Below are positions 1 through 10,937 of a stretch of 64,000 nt of DNA, piece by piece. Position numbers and translations under genes: made by a program. The stretch comes from Gnomoniopsis sp. IMI 355080. Its lineage: Eukaryota > Ascomycota > Sordariomycetes > Diaporthales > Gnomoniaceae. The stretch covers positions 59,741 to 123,740 of the forward strand of contig JAPEVC010000103.1 in NCBI GenBank assembly GCA_027946555.1. The letters run 5' to 3'. A model generated the notes under the pieces. It saw only the letters and a list, made by a program, of their open reading frames with translations, had not been told where the DNA came from and did no database searches. The stretch's first letter is position 1. The number at the start of each line of letters is the position of its first letter.

Positions 1-951
1 CAGCTCACCTCCCTTGCTACATAGTATTCCCAAAGCCTTCAACAACAGTCAACAGACTAGGAACTTCCCCAACTTTTTGAAAGTCCGAGGGTGTCTCCCA
101 GGCCACCGTTAGATTGACGACGCACGGCCACCCAAAAAGTTGGTTCAGCCTTGTGAAGGGCAACCACCGTCAGCCAGCCAGTCAGCCTTTCACGCCTCTC
201 GGATCCTCTGGAGGCCATTCATCTTACCATTTTGAGAAGCTGAAAGCGAAAGCGATCTGTGCTCCGTCGTCGAAACCAGCACCATCTTTGTTCCCAGTCC
301 ATCAATTTCCCGTTGCAATTCTCGGACACTGTCCCGGTCAGCTCCCTCCCGTTCGAGAAAGAAGGAAAGAAAGGAAGGCAAATCGAGGTACGATCTGTCT
401 CGCTTGCCCCCTCCCCCTGTCATCCCGCTGCTGTATTTCTGCAGACCCCTCCGCCGGGTGTTCGACTTGCTCCCTCTGGAGCAGCAGCAATCAGGGACAA
501 AAAAACTGTCCCACCGTCCGTCCCAATTACACACGATCACCACCCCGACTTGCGCTCCTTGGACTTTCTCTGACCAACTCCTCTGTTCCAGACCTGATCC
601 TGTCATTCCAAGACTCGGTTCTCTCTGCTCGAACGCGAAGCATCTGCACAAAGGTTCGTAGTACCTCCGATCTTACTGGAGCTGATTCAGTCTACCATGT
701 CAGGTGGAAAGTTTACCTGGGAAGGTTCTATTAAGGAGTCGCGGCGCTGAACGGCAATCCACACAATTTGAGGAGGCGCATTGTATCGAGTCAAGTGCCA
801 GAGAAAGTCCTGGAGGATTTTGCTCGGACTAGGAGCAAGAGCATCACAGACACATTAGAAAGATACTTGGAAGCTCTGCTAACAAACTCATGAACAGATC
901 CTTCCTGTAGCCTTCGAGAAACCACCTTCCTACGCCAGATACCCCGACGCA
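1..951 (+). promoter_or_regulatory. acl1 upstream region with 5' UTR intron acceptor
   Basis: No protein-coding gene is supported here. The stretch is pyrimidine-rich in places and leads into acl1. A branch-point-like CTAAC at 879-883 followed by an AG at 896-897 looks like the 3' end of a 5' UTR intron; the donor may be GTACGA near 384-388, but this is uncertain. A 17-codon upstream ORF begins at 696, which would be removed if that intron is spliced. In other Sordariomycetes the second subunit gene acl2 is often divergent from acl1; it would lie to the left of the window. Confidence 0.45.
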
Positions 952-2992
952 ATGGCCGCCACTACTAACGGCACCACCGCGCCCGCTGGGCTGTCTGCCA
1001 ACGACAACATCACCCGCTTTGCCCAACCCAGCAGGCCTCTGACCCCTCTGCCAGAACACGCCCTCTTCACCAACAAGACAAGATGCTTCGTCTACGGCAT
1101 GCAGCCCCGCGCCGTCCAGGGCATGCTGGACTTTGACTTCATCTGCAAGCGCTCCACTCCTTCTGTCGCCGGTATCATCTACACGTTTGGTGGCCAATTC
1201 GTGAGCAAGATGTACTGGGGAACCAGCGAGACTTTGCTGCCCGTCTACCAGGAGGTCGAGAAGGCCACCGCCAAGCACCCCGATGTCGACGTGGTCGTCA
1301 ACTTTGCTTCCTCCCGAAGTGTCTACAGCTCCACCATGGAGCTGATGCAGTACCCTCAGATCAAGACTATTGCCATCATTGCTGAGGGTGTGCCAGAGAG
1401 GGTAAGCAATTCGCCAGAATGCATGATTGATGAGAAGAGAAGAGACTGACAAACAATAGCGCGCTCGTGAGATTGCACACATGGCTAAGAAGAAGGGCAT
1501 AACTATCATTGGCCCTGCTACCGTTGGTGGCATCAAGCCCGGCTGCTTCAAGATCGGTAACACTGGTGGTATGATGGACAACATTGTCGCCTCCAAGCTG
1601 TACCGCAAGGGATCCGTGGCCTACGTCTCCAAGTCCGGAGGCATGTCCAACGAGCTGAACAACATCATCTCCAACAACACCGACGGTGTTTACGAAGGTG
1701 TGGCCATCGGTGGTGACCGTTACCCAGGAACCACCTTCATCGACCACATGCTGCGATACCAGGCCGACCCCGAGTGCAAGGTCCTCGTCCTGTTGGGTGA
1801 GGTTGGTGGTGTTGAGGAGTACAAGGTCATCGATGCTGTCAAGCAAGGCATCATTACCAAGCCCATTGTCGCCTGGGCCATTGGTACCTGCGCTAGCATG
1901 TTCAAGACCGAGGTGCAGTTCGGTCACGCCGGTTCTTTCGCCAACTCTCAGCTCGAGACCGCCGCTATGAAGAACAAGCAGATGGCTGAGGCGGGCTTCC
2001 ACGTCCCCAACACCTTCGAGGACATGCCCAACGTCCTGAAGAAGGTCTACGACGACCTTGTGGCCAAGGGCACCATCAAGCCCGCGGCCGAGCCTGTCGT
2101 GCCTAAGATCCCCATGGACTACTCCTGGGCGCAAGAGCTTGGTCTTATCCGCAAGCCTGCTGCTTTCATCTCCACCATCTCTGACGACCGTGGCCAAGAG
2201 CTCTTGTATGCCGGCATGCCAATTTCTGACGTGTTCAAGGAGGATATTGGCATTGGCGGTGTCATGTCTCTTCTGTGGTTCCGTCGCCGTCTGCCTGACT
2301 ATGCCTCCAAGTTTTTGGAGATGGTCCTCATGCTTACGGCCGATCACGGTCCTGCGGTGTCTGGTGCCATGAACACAATCATTACCACCCGTGCTGGCAA
2401 GGACCTGATCAGCTCGCTTGTTGCCGGTCTGCTCACCATCGGTTCCCGATTTGGTGGTGCGCTTGACGGCGCTGCTGAAGAGTTCACCAAGGCCTTTGAC
2501 AAGGGTCTTAGCCCGCGTGACTTTGTCGACTCTATGCGCAAGGCCAACAAGCTGATCCCCGGTATTGGCCACCGTATCAAGTCGCGCAACAACCCTGATC
2601 TGCGTGTCGAGCTTGTCAAGGAGTTTGTCAAGTCCAAGTTCCCCAGCAGCAAGCTGCTCGACTATGCCCTTGCCGTCGAAACGGTGACCACATCCAAGAA
2701 GGACAACCTTATCCTCAACGTCGACGGTTGCATTGCTGTCTGCTTTGTGGATCTGCTCCGCAACTGCGGTGCCTTCAGCGCCGAGGAGGCCGAAGATTAC
2801 CTCTCCATGGGTGTCCTCAACGGTCTGTTCGTCTTGGGTCGGTCGATCGGTCTCATTGCTCACTTCCTCGACCAGAAGAGGTTGCGGACTGGACTGTACC
2901 GTCACCCTTGGGACGACATCACCTACCTGCTGCCCCAGCTGCAAGCACAGGGACGGCCAGGCGGCGAGGGTCGTGTCGAGGTCCAGGTGTAA
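952..2992 (+). CDS. acl1: ATP-citrate lyase subunit 1
   Basis: Catalytic C-terminal-type subunit of the two-subunit fungal ATP-citrate lyase, which cleaves cytosolic citrate with ATP and CoA into acetyl-CoA and oxaloacetate for lipid synthesis and acetylation. Exons are 952-1401 and 1460-2992, with a 58-nt intron (GTAAGC...TAG) that keeps the conserved VPERRAREI junction in frame; the product is 660 aa, normal for the family. The first half is the succinyl-CoA synthetase alpha-like CoA/citrate-binding region (GPATVGGIKPG, VSKSGGMSNE). The phosphorylated active-site histidine is His306 in QFGHAGS. The last third is the citrate-synthase-like lyase domain, with PGIGHRIKSRNNPD. The start at 952 gives the Ala/Thr-rich tail seen in other filamentous fungi. 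Identification is secure; the 5' UTR structure is inferred. Confidence 0.96.
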
Positions 2993-3713
2993 ATTTAGAT
3001 TGCGAAGGAGAGCGAGAAAGGGACGGAGGTATGCATTTAGAAATGAGTGTATGGGCAGAGGAAGTGTCTCACTTTATGTTGCCTCGTGTAGTAATGATTA
3101 GCTCTGGGCAGGTTTTGCCGCCGTTTTCCGCAAATAGAAGGATATCAAAGTTCAGCGTGTCTAGAAGATTTGACTTTTGTCCTCAGTGTGATTCTTTAAG
3201 AAACTCGAACGATCTTTGAACCAATTGATGTTAGTATTTGTTCTTACACCAGGGATCGCAGAAACTCAATCTTGTACTTGACCGACTCACCGGAATTTGT
3301 ATGAAGGAATAGAATACCAGGGAAATTGGTGACCGTGCACGGGCCATCCTAGCGTTGAGCCTCTTCTTTCCTACTTAGCCTGCCGCGGTTCTACAGCTTT
3401 TTGATGATGCGCATCTCGCAGCTACAGTATCCGACAACCACCATCTGCGAGGCCCCCACCTCCTCCTCGACGCTCGAAACGATCACTAAGGCTTGTCTGA
3501 TACATCAGGATTCACCAAAGATATCCAAAAACGTAGCACAATCGCTACCGAGCTCGTCGGCGACGTTCGCGCAAGCGACCAAAAGTACTCTACGCCCAAA
3601 GTCGTCCTTAAACCAAGAAGCGCGCCGAAGTGCTTCACAACATCCGACACGACGCAAAGCTTCGCCGCCCCTCTCTCGTTTTCCCTCAACACACACACAC
3701 ACATACCTTCAAA
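2993..3713. other. Intergenic, acl1 to uL30m
   Basis: Holds the acl1 3' end and the promoter and leader of the mitochondrial ribosomal gene. A short CA repeat (about 3691-3704) sits just before the start codon. No coding gene is seen. Confidence 0.6.
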
Positions 3714-3995
3714 ATGTCCACCGCAGTAGCTCCAACAGCCTTCTTCCGCATCACATTGCACCGCTCGCAAATCGGCATGCCGCAGCGCACGCGCGACGTG
3801 CTCGCTGCGCTGGGTCTGCACAAGCGCGGCAAGACGGTCTTCCACCCGGTACACCCGCAATTTGCGGGTATGATCATGAAGGTGAAGGAGCTGGTGAAAG
3901 TGCAGGAGGTGGATCGGCCGTTGACGGCGCGGGAGTTGAGGGACGAGAGGAGGCCGGATCCGGGATTTTGGGTGGAGAAGAGGGTTGTACGGTAA
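3714..3995 (+). CDS. Mitochondrial large-subunit ribosomal protein uL30m
   Basis: Predicted 93-aa single-exon protein of the L30 family (yeast Mrpl33), part of the mitochondrial 54S subunit. The N-terminal FFRITLHRSQIGMPQRTR and the following LGLHKRGKTVFHP are the L30 strand-helix core, where the RNA-contacting residues lie. A short basic C-terminal tail (RPDPGFWVEKRVVR) follows, as usual in fungal mitochondrial forms. The frame is open further upstream to 3630, but the upstream codons run through the CA repeat of the leader. ATG 3714, with an A-rich context (AAAATGTCC), gives the family's normal N-terminus. No strong targeting peptide is visible, which is common for very short L30m proteins. 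Confidence 0.88.
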   Translation: MSTAVAPTAFFRITLHRSQIGMPQRTRDVLAALGLHKRGKTVFHPVHPQFAGMIMKVKELVKVQEVDRPLTARELRDERRPDPGFWVEKRVVR

Positions 3996-5079
3996 AAAAA
4001 AATCTAGAAGAGAGGGGGGTGCAGTGAGAAAGATAGGGTAGGGCTCCAGGGAGGATTTGAATTGTGGGAAGATTGTGGGCATGTCGGTGCGGACCGTCTG
4101 GAGATGAACGGTCCCAGGCTGGATATGGGATTATATCCCATAAGGGGATAATGATGTGTATTACACACACAAGTCTACCACATGGGGAAAATTTGTGGAA
4201 GGCTGGCCGTGAGGAAGCTGTTCCAAGAGTGATGTCTGAGCGACGGGCATAGAACGTACGGAGATCGCTCAAGAGATATTCACAAAAGCCATACCACAAA
4301 CGTCTGCACATATGAAATTAGGATGCGAGCTCAGACAAGGCAGGCCAAAGCCAGTATCACAGTCACCAAATGCAAACACCCAGATCTTGATGAATGTCTA
4401 TTAGCCAGGTTGCGCGATAACACCTGGCGGCCCAACGGGCAAACTACTGCGAGTCGACCTGGACTCCTTTCCCCTTTTTCCTTCCTCGAATCAAAATCTT
4501 CAAAGTAAAATAAAGTAACAGCGGCCACACTCCGGACTCGCAACCCTCCTTTGAATACCTCCCTTTTGTAGAAAAATGATGCAAATGCCACCATGCATGC
4601 AGTCAACCCAACTAGGTTGCGTCCATACCTGCTCCCATTCATACTTGAGCCACTGCAGAACGGAAGGTGAATATCCTGAACTCCTTCAAGGAGTCGTATC
4701 GTAATACCTGCCGTGTTTCAATACCATCCAAGGTCAGAAGGACTGTCATTTAGACGTAGATGCTGTTTTCCAATCCTGGCAAGCCATGCGCGCGCGCATA
4801 TTGCATGTCTAAAAGTGGCAACGCCCTTGCCCTTGTCCTTCCTAGCGCCAACATACTTGGCAAAGAGGTCGTCAGGACACTCCGCTTCCTCTTCCTCATC
4901 CTCTTCGTCATATAATCGGCAATGGGTGACCTGCGATCCCACAAGTTAAAGTTAATCTACTTCAAGCCCTTCATGCTAACCCCGCCACGAGTGGTGCCGT
5001 GGTGCATGCGGGGCTTGCTCGTCGTGGTAGCGGCACTGGAGCCCTGGCCGCCGAGATCGTTGGGAGGAGCGTCGGGTTT
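3996..5079. other. Intergenic between convergent uL30m and eaf3
   Basis: About 1.1 kb between two 3' ends. Several short ORFs exist on both strands, including a 74-codon minus-strand frame at 4718-4942 with an acidic run. None has a recognisable domain or matching splice signals. Nothing else is seen. Confidence 0.5.
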
Positions 5080-7865
5080 CTAGCCGCGCGCCTTGTCCGC
5101 GTAGTCAGGACCGGGGTTGATATATTCGCTGAGGAAATACTGGCCAGTCCGCTTCTCGAGCCAGTTGGTGAACTTGGTCAACTCCTCTCGCAAACGGCTG
5201 ACAGACTGCGCGTCCATGTTGGTCTGAGCAACGAGCTCAGGGAGTGACACTAGGCAGAGATTAGTGAGATCTACGGAGCAAGCAGTAGAGAGAAGTAACG
5301 TACCAAGTAGCCGGCAAAGATGCTCGGCGCCGTAGGTGGTGCTAGGAGTTTGCTCGGGAGTCCAATCCTTTGAGATCTCTGCCCACTGCAAACGCTCGAA
5401 GCTGGTGTCGATGTCAGTCGTGAGTACAAGAGCAGGAAATCGTCGCCGTAAGTAACGTACCGATACAGCAGGATACGGGCAAGAGCTTTGTCAAAATACT
5501 CGCGGAGGCCTTCAATTGTCTCCACTAGTATATCCATGTGAGCCGAACCCTCCTGGCGGTGCTGCTTCTCGTACTCGACGTAGTCTTTCAGGATTTGGTC
5601 GACGGTCGCCTTGCTGTGGGGAAGCTCAACAACCAGCCCGTTTTTGGTAACGTTCTCCCAGTCATCGACCAGAAAGCCCTTCAGGTGGTCGGGTAGGACG
5701 AGCTTGATAGATGGGCGGTTGTGAAAAGACTCCTCCTGCGCGCGTTGATCATTAGTAACTGTCCCAACTTTTGTCAAGTCCTGCTTGTTCTCCTCCGCCA
5801 CCATCACCCTCTTCTCCATCTGTCGCTTAGTGAGACAGTCGTCCTTGTTGAATTGGAAATCCTGGAATCCGTGCTCGCCTTTGACAATCCACTCGGTGAT
5901 CGCAGGCAGGACGGACCGTCCGGTCTTGGACTTCTTTGCCGCAGGCTCATCTGCGCAGTCGCCTTGGTCAATTTCGCGCTGGCGCTTCAGATTGTTGGTT
6001 TTATCAGCAGCACCGTTGGGAGCCGAGGCAGTCGAAGCGCTCGCAAGTTCATGAACCTGCTTGGATGAAGCCGACGCAGCGTGACCATTCTTCTGATTGC
6101 TGCCCGACGAGTCGTTTCCAGGCTCACCGCTCCCGGAGCTCCCAGCCTCAGAAGCCTCGCCGGGCTCGTCAACTGTGTCTTGAAGGTAGACGCAATCCCA
6201 GCGGCGCTCGTGGCAGATCCTGCATGGCCTTCCGCGGTCACATTTTGTTCTCTTTTCTCGGCACTTCCCGCAGCTTGGGCCACGGGCCAGAGGATGGATC
6301 GCAGATTTGGGAGGTTGAGCGGCCGTTGTGGACGGGGCGAGAACGTTGTTGGTGCCAGAGGGACCAGCCTTGCCGGTGGCCTTTGTAGACGGGGCGGAAA
6401 CCTTCTTGGTGCCTGAGGGACCAGCCTTGCTGGTGGAAGGCTTCGGTGCAGATTTGGATGTGCTAACGACATCAGGAGCATTGTCTTTGTCGTCATCGTC
6501 TTGGTCGTCCCCATCTTGGTCGTTCCCGTCTTGGTTGTCCTCGTCTTCATCATCTTCATCTTCGGTGTATTTGCATGGCCTATTGCGGTGTAGACACTTC
6601 GAGCATGGAGTGCCACCGTCGCACTTGACTCGCCAATGTTTACACCCCAGACACGCTGTTTGAACACGGGTGCGCTTCTTGGCGGCGCGGCCTTCGTCTT
6701 CGGCCTTTCTCTTCTTGGCCGTGGCAATTTGGCCGGTTTTGGTCCTCTTTGAAGGCTCGCTATCATTCTCTTGCTTGAACGACGTGATGACGGACAAGAT
6801 AGACTGAACCTTGCGAGCCAAGACCGCATCCATCTCCCAGGTGACAATAATCGTCCGCTTGGTAGAACCCTGTAGGTATGAGGAGGGTGCGACAGGCTCC
6901 TCAAGCTGGTTGTCGAGGGCAAGGCCGTTGCTGCAATCCATATTCTCGTTTAGGTTGGTGGAGGTCGAAGATCCACCACTGTGAGAGGGCTCTCCTTGGG
7001 ACTCGGGAGCATTGCTCGATGGAATGACAGGATCAATGACTGGATCCGTAGCAGTAGCACTAGTTGTATGTATGACGGGAGCAGCGACCGCGAAGGTAGC
7101 TGCCTTACTGGTGGAGGCAGCGGCAGGTGTGCTTGTTGGTAAAGCAACTGGAGCGCTGGGTTTGACAACAGCATGGTCGCTGGTGTGGATGTCGGCTGGA
7201 ATCTCAACTTGGTCGAGAACGGGGGAATCGGCCAAGATAGGAGCTGGAGCACTGCTCTTCACGACATCAGGAGCGGTGGGAGGCATTGCAGCAGGAGCAC
7301 TGGCCGGGGTGGGCTGGGCGCGGATCCGGGTACTCTTGCGCGTGGGCTCGATCGTGGCGGTTGCTTGCTTCTCCCGCAACTTCTCTTGCATCTTCTCTTG
7401 CATACGTTGTCTCCGCTCCGCGGGTCGTGGCAGCGCCTGCGGTGCCCTCTCGCCATACTGCGCGGCCTGCTCTCGCAGTTCTTTGTTGAAGGCCGCTCGA
7501 TCGTCAAGTGGAACGCCAGCCATAGGCGGATTCTCTGGCTTCTTGAAGGGTTTGGGCTCGTCGCTGGGCCGGTGGATGTAAGGTCCTGCAGCATTCTGCT
7601 CCCACTCGCCATTCTTGTTGAGCTTTGGGTAGTATCTCTTGCTAGCAGCGAACTCCGACATGATCCCAAGCTCTTGAGGGGTTTTGAAGTGGCTATAACC
7701 TTGAGTTTTGGCTTTTTTCGCCCACTGAGTCTCCTGCTTGGCCCAATCTGAAGTAAAGGCGTCACCCCAGTTGCTCATGTCGTATATGTCCAAACCCGAA
7801 GATGAAGGTTTGGATGCGTCTCCAGCCGGACCCTGAGTAGCCCGCTGGTCCATGCGTCGAGACAT
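5080..7865 (-). CDS. Double Zn2Cys6 ORF continuous with the MRG exons of eaf3
   Basis: A 710-codon ORF (7865-5736) inside the long eaf3 intron, on the same strand. It has no stop before the eaf3 acceptor and enters the MRG exon at 5735 in the correct phase; using the downstream eaf3 splices gives 890 aa. Residues 1-180 are hydrophilic and not recognised. A Pro/Ala/Thr-rich stretch follows. Residues 405-431 and 532-558 are two complete CX2CX6CX5CX2CX6C zinc clusters (CLGCKHWRVKC and CGKCREKRTKC), separated by an Asp-rich run and two copies of an AGPSGT...APST unit. Residues 711-890 are the MRG domain. The start context is CCCACCATGTC, close to the fungal optimum. An open frame to 7952 offers an earlier ATG, judged less likely. 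It may be a true fusion isoform, or an inserted gene that lost its own terminator. No family match is known to me for the first 180 residues. Confidence 0.65.
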
Positions 7866-9460
7866 GGTGGGTTTGACAAAACTAACGAGGGTATTAGAAA
7901 TCAATACTGTTGGATAAGTGTACCAGAAAATGGGCAGAATGAGATAGTTCAAATGTCAAAGGGTAGAGGTGAAGATGAAGGGATGGTTGCAAGGCTGGAG
8001 AATGACATGACACGGTAGGTTGGATTTGCTGGGCTGTGAGATTGAAATCGAAGCACGGCAATGGTACGCTTCATTGAAAGCAGCGGGGTATGGATAAATC
8101 GTTGCAACTCGCAACGTGAAAAGGGCTCGACAGCTTTTGCTCTGACGGCTGTCTGTACTTCCTAAATGGGAATACTGAGGAAAGGTAGGATTCGGGGGAC
8201 GAAGCTTTTGGGTCGAGTCCGAGTTCCTGACCCTGCCATGACAGCTCTGCTTCCGGGCGAAGGAGATGGGAATGGAATGCAGGTTTTTGAAGATGTGGGC
8301 ACGAGGAAGGGGATTTGTTGCAGATGATACGCAATGAGGGAGTCGTGAGGACATTGAGGGACGCGGTGAATACTTACAGAAGCCGGATGAGGTTGTGATG
8401 GTTTGCTGGTCACAAATGAGGTTGTAGAAGCTCGTTTGAGAGAAAGACGCGTCAATGTGGTGGCGTACGATCGCTGGTTTCTCTCTCTTGGCTTGAGACG
8501 TAGTCCGCACAACAGGTTTGTAGTGGAGAATGGTTGAAGATGAGAAAGTTTGATCGTGGGGGTTGACGACGAAACAACAAAAGAGAATGGAGCTGGAGGG
8601 GAAGGATTGTTGAACGTCGAGAGCAGTATAAACAGTCCGGCGTAAATTTTGTGATCCGTAGCAGAGTAGAGGTTTCGCAGAGCGCGGATCGTGGAAATCC
8701 GTTGAAATAGCTGTGGTGTAGGATGGGAGCGTAGGGTCGCGGTGCGCGTCCGGGCCAACCAAGTTAAATGCACAACCGCAAACCCAGTGAATGCAGTTGA
8801 ACAATGCGCCGGATGGCCAATAGCTCGAACACAATAGCAACCGGGCTCGTCGAGACAGTTCCAACGTCTTTCCCTAAGCACTGCAGAATTCTGCTACCGT
8901 CGACTAGCGGTCCAGAAGATTCCCCCACCTTTTCAAGCCTTCCACCTCGTTCCAACGGTCTCACCACAATACAAATCACTTTTGATCGAAGAACAACCCA
9001 TTGTATGGAGACGGGGGAATTAAAAAATAGGGAGGTATAGAGGGCAAATACTCACATTCTCCATCTCGTAGTCTCTCGCCCGACGAGCTGGACCACGTCC
9101 AGACATCGCAGCAGAACCACCAGTGCGCTCCTCACTACCACGAGCAGAACTGAAGTCCGAACCTCCCTTCAATGCAACCTTCTTGGCAGGCTTGGAACTC
9201 TTCTGAAGACTCGCGCGAGCCTGCTGCGTGAGTTGATGAGCGAGCTCTCGGTTTTCCTCGTTGAATTTGCGGATGCGGTCCTGAGGCACCCAGTCGTCCC
9301 ACGTGTTCTTCCATCCCTTGTAGTGGATCTTGTACTGATAAGATCCATCATCGGCCTGTTGGACCTCAAGGATCTTGGCCTCATACAGCATTTCGTGATG
9401 GAAGCACAAGACCTTCTCGTCCTTGCTGTAAGGAGGGGCTGATGCCTTGGTTGGTGCCAT
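5080..9460 (-). CDS. eaf3: Eaf3/MRG15 chromodomain-MRG protein (canonical splice form)
   Basis: Predicted subunit shared by the NuA4 histone acetyltransferase and Rpd3S deacetylase complexes, binding methylated H3K36 through its chromodomain. Exon 1 (9460-9056, 135 codons) carries the MRG15-type chromodomain: KVLCFHHEMLYEAKIL, then YKIHYKGWKNTWDDWV. It ends at a GTGAGT donor. The MRG domain is in exons 5735-5461, 5401-5304 and 5249-5080, with 59- and 54-nt introns; markers are HNRPSIKLVLPDH, LLYRFERLQW, YGAEHLCRLL and SLPELVAQTNM. All junctions are in phase and the product is 315 aa, a normal Eaf3 length. The first intron is exceptional: 3,320 nt (5736-9055), with a CTAAT branch and GCGCAG acceptor, and it contains a long same-strand Zn2Cys6 ORF. 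Whether the canonical splice is still used cannot be told from sequence. Confidence 0.85.
7866..8864 (-). promoter_or_regulatory. Candidate internal promoter and leader intron inside the eaf3 intron
   Basis: Pyrimidine-rich on the minus strand and without a recognisable domain despite a 302-codon open frame. A consensus donor GTAAGTAT lies at 8377-8370, and a CTAATAC branch plus TTAG acceptor ends at 7882, 16 nt before the Zn2Cys6 start codon. Together they define a plausible 496-nt 5' UTR intron. Joining the chromodomain exon (phase 0) to this acceptor would put the Zn2Cys6 ATG out of frame, which argues for a separate transcription start rather than one long chromo-Zn-MRG message. Confidence 0.4.
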
Positions 9461-10326
9461 CTTTTCCGGGTCCTTATGACGCTACCTTCGCTGGTCTACA
9501 AGTTTGACGAAAGCTTGGCCCCTGTTGAGGAATGAGTCCAGAAAACACGAGCTGGGTTGATAAGCGCCGCTAGTAGTTGATGAATCCTTTAGACAGCCCT
9601 ATGACGGGTGAGTACTCGAACAGGCCACATACTGCGCGGGGAGGTTCTCATGCTTACGGACGTATGTTCACAAGTTCTGTTAATTACACCAAATATCTTC
9701 CAGGCGTCGATTCTTCAGTCAGGATCGTCGTTGTTGGGAGTGAAGCGAAGAGAAGGAGGCGAAGTGGTCAATGAGGCCCTGGAAGAACGGGAGTCAGAGT
9801 CACCTGACCAGGCGCTGCAATCAGAGCGCGCCACCACGCGTCTCAGACGGCAACGCCTGCCTTTTTTAACAACACCAATAACAGCATCATCATCAACAAC
9901 CACAGAAACATTTTGTGTAACCCTTGAACCAGGACTGACTTATGGTTCGATTTGCGCGACGTTCCTTTCGAATTGCAAGTTTGTTGTCGTATGAGGACGT
10001 CTTGTTCGGCGGCGGACCAGCAACACTTTAGCGATTGTTGGACTGGAGAGGATTTCCAATCATTAAAGTCATGCCCCGAAGTCGGATCTCTGTGAGTCAT
10101 TGTTAAACCATTCAGTCAATTTACGGGCCAATCGAGAATCTTGCAACGCGAAAAGACAGCTCTCGTGAACGAGGAGGTCATCCCAGTCAGTGCCAGAGCG
10201 AGACATCCACCTTGACAACACCTTTATTGTTGTCTTTGTTGCTATATTGGGAAGGGAACACAACCTCTAGCCCTCCGGGGTAGAAGTTGCAGTCCTCTGG
10301 CACTCTGTGAATACCCATACATCATC
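9461..10326. promoter_or_regulatory. Divergent intergenic region, eaf3 / nkp2
   Basis: About 0.87 kb between the divergent starts of eaf3 (minus) and the Cnl2/NKP2 gene (plus); expected to hold both promoters. Short ORFs here show no domain. No specific factor site stands out. Confidence 0.5.
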
Positions 10327-10937
10327 ATGGCACCTACTGAGATCACAATTCTGGTCAACTACCTGCTGGTACCGGCACAATTGCCAGCAATCATCTCGCT
10401 GAAAGAGTTCACGGAACTGTTCCCACGCCCGCAACAATCATCACCACAGATACGGAAGCTCTATAGGGATCTCCAGGCGCAGCGGAACGAGATCATCGAC
10501 CATGTTGCCTCCAATATCGAAGACGAGGCAAAGCGCGGCAAGGAAATGCGGCGCGAGATTCGCCGATCAAAGCGAGACGCCGAGAACCCGGAGTATGATG
10601 ATGAGGTTGATATTGAGAGAGCGGTATGACCATCGACTCTGAGATTCAGACTGCAAGGATGCTGACGAGTAACTAGCTGTACGGTGCAGCTGCCGGAGCC
10701 CGGAAATTGAAGCATAATATTACTTCCATTGTACCTGAGCTCGACCTTTCTGTAGAGGAACTTGAGGCTACGATCGAGAGCCTAGAGAGAGAGGAGGCCG
10801 ACTTGCTGCAAGACATCAAGCAGACTGTAGGTGGCATGAGCGACCTCCGCTATGGCCGCTTCTCGAATAGCCAGCTTGGACAGCAAGTCATAGATGGGCT
10901 GCATGCTGTTCAGGAGACTTGTGAATCAAAGAGATGA
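10327..10937 (+). CDS. nkp2: Kinetochore CCAN subunit, Cnl2/NKP2 family
   Basis: Predicted 185-aa inner-kinetochore protein of the Cnl2/NKP2 family, a fungal component of the constitutive centromere-associated network. Exons are 10327-10623 and 10677-10937, with a 53-nt intron (GTATGA...CTAG). The N-terminal signature is EITILVNYLLVPAQLPAIIS, followed by LFPRPQQSSPQIRKLYRDLQ. Next comes a charged helix (EDEAKRGKEMRREIRRSK), and after the intron a heptad-rich region (LSVEELEATIESLEREEADL), as expected for a coiled-coil partner of Nkp1. The length matches the family. A CENP-Q-like gene, another CCAN subunit, lies 2.2 kb downstream on the same strand. Confidence 0.85.

Noticed and set aside
1376..2944. 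522-codon minus-strand ORF opposite acl1
   Set aside because: Shadow of the GC-rich, codon-biased acl1 exon; no domain and no start or splice context.
4718..4942. Extra 3' exon of eaf3 with an acidic run
   Set aside because: The MRG domain ends normally with a stop at 5080, and no splice signals link the two.
7956..8864. 302-codon minus-strand ORF upstream of the Zn2Cys6 ORF
   Set aside because: Ser/Pro/Thr/His-rich translation of pyrimidine-rich leader sequence; consensus splice sites cut through it and no domain is seen.
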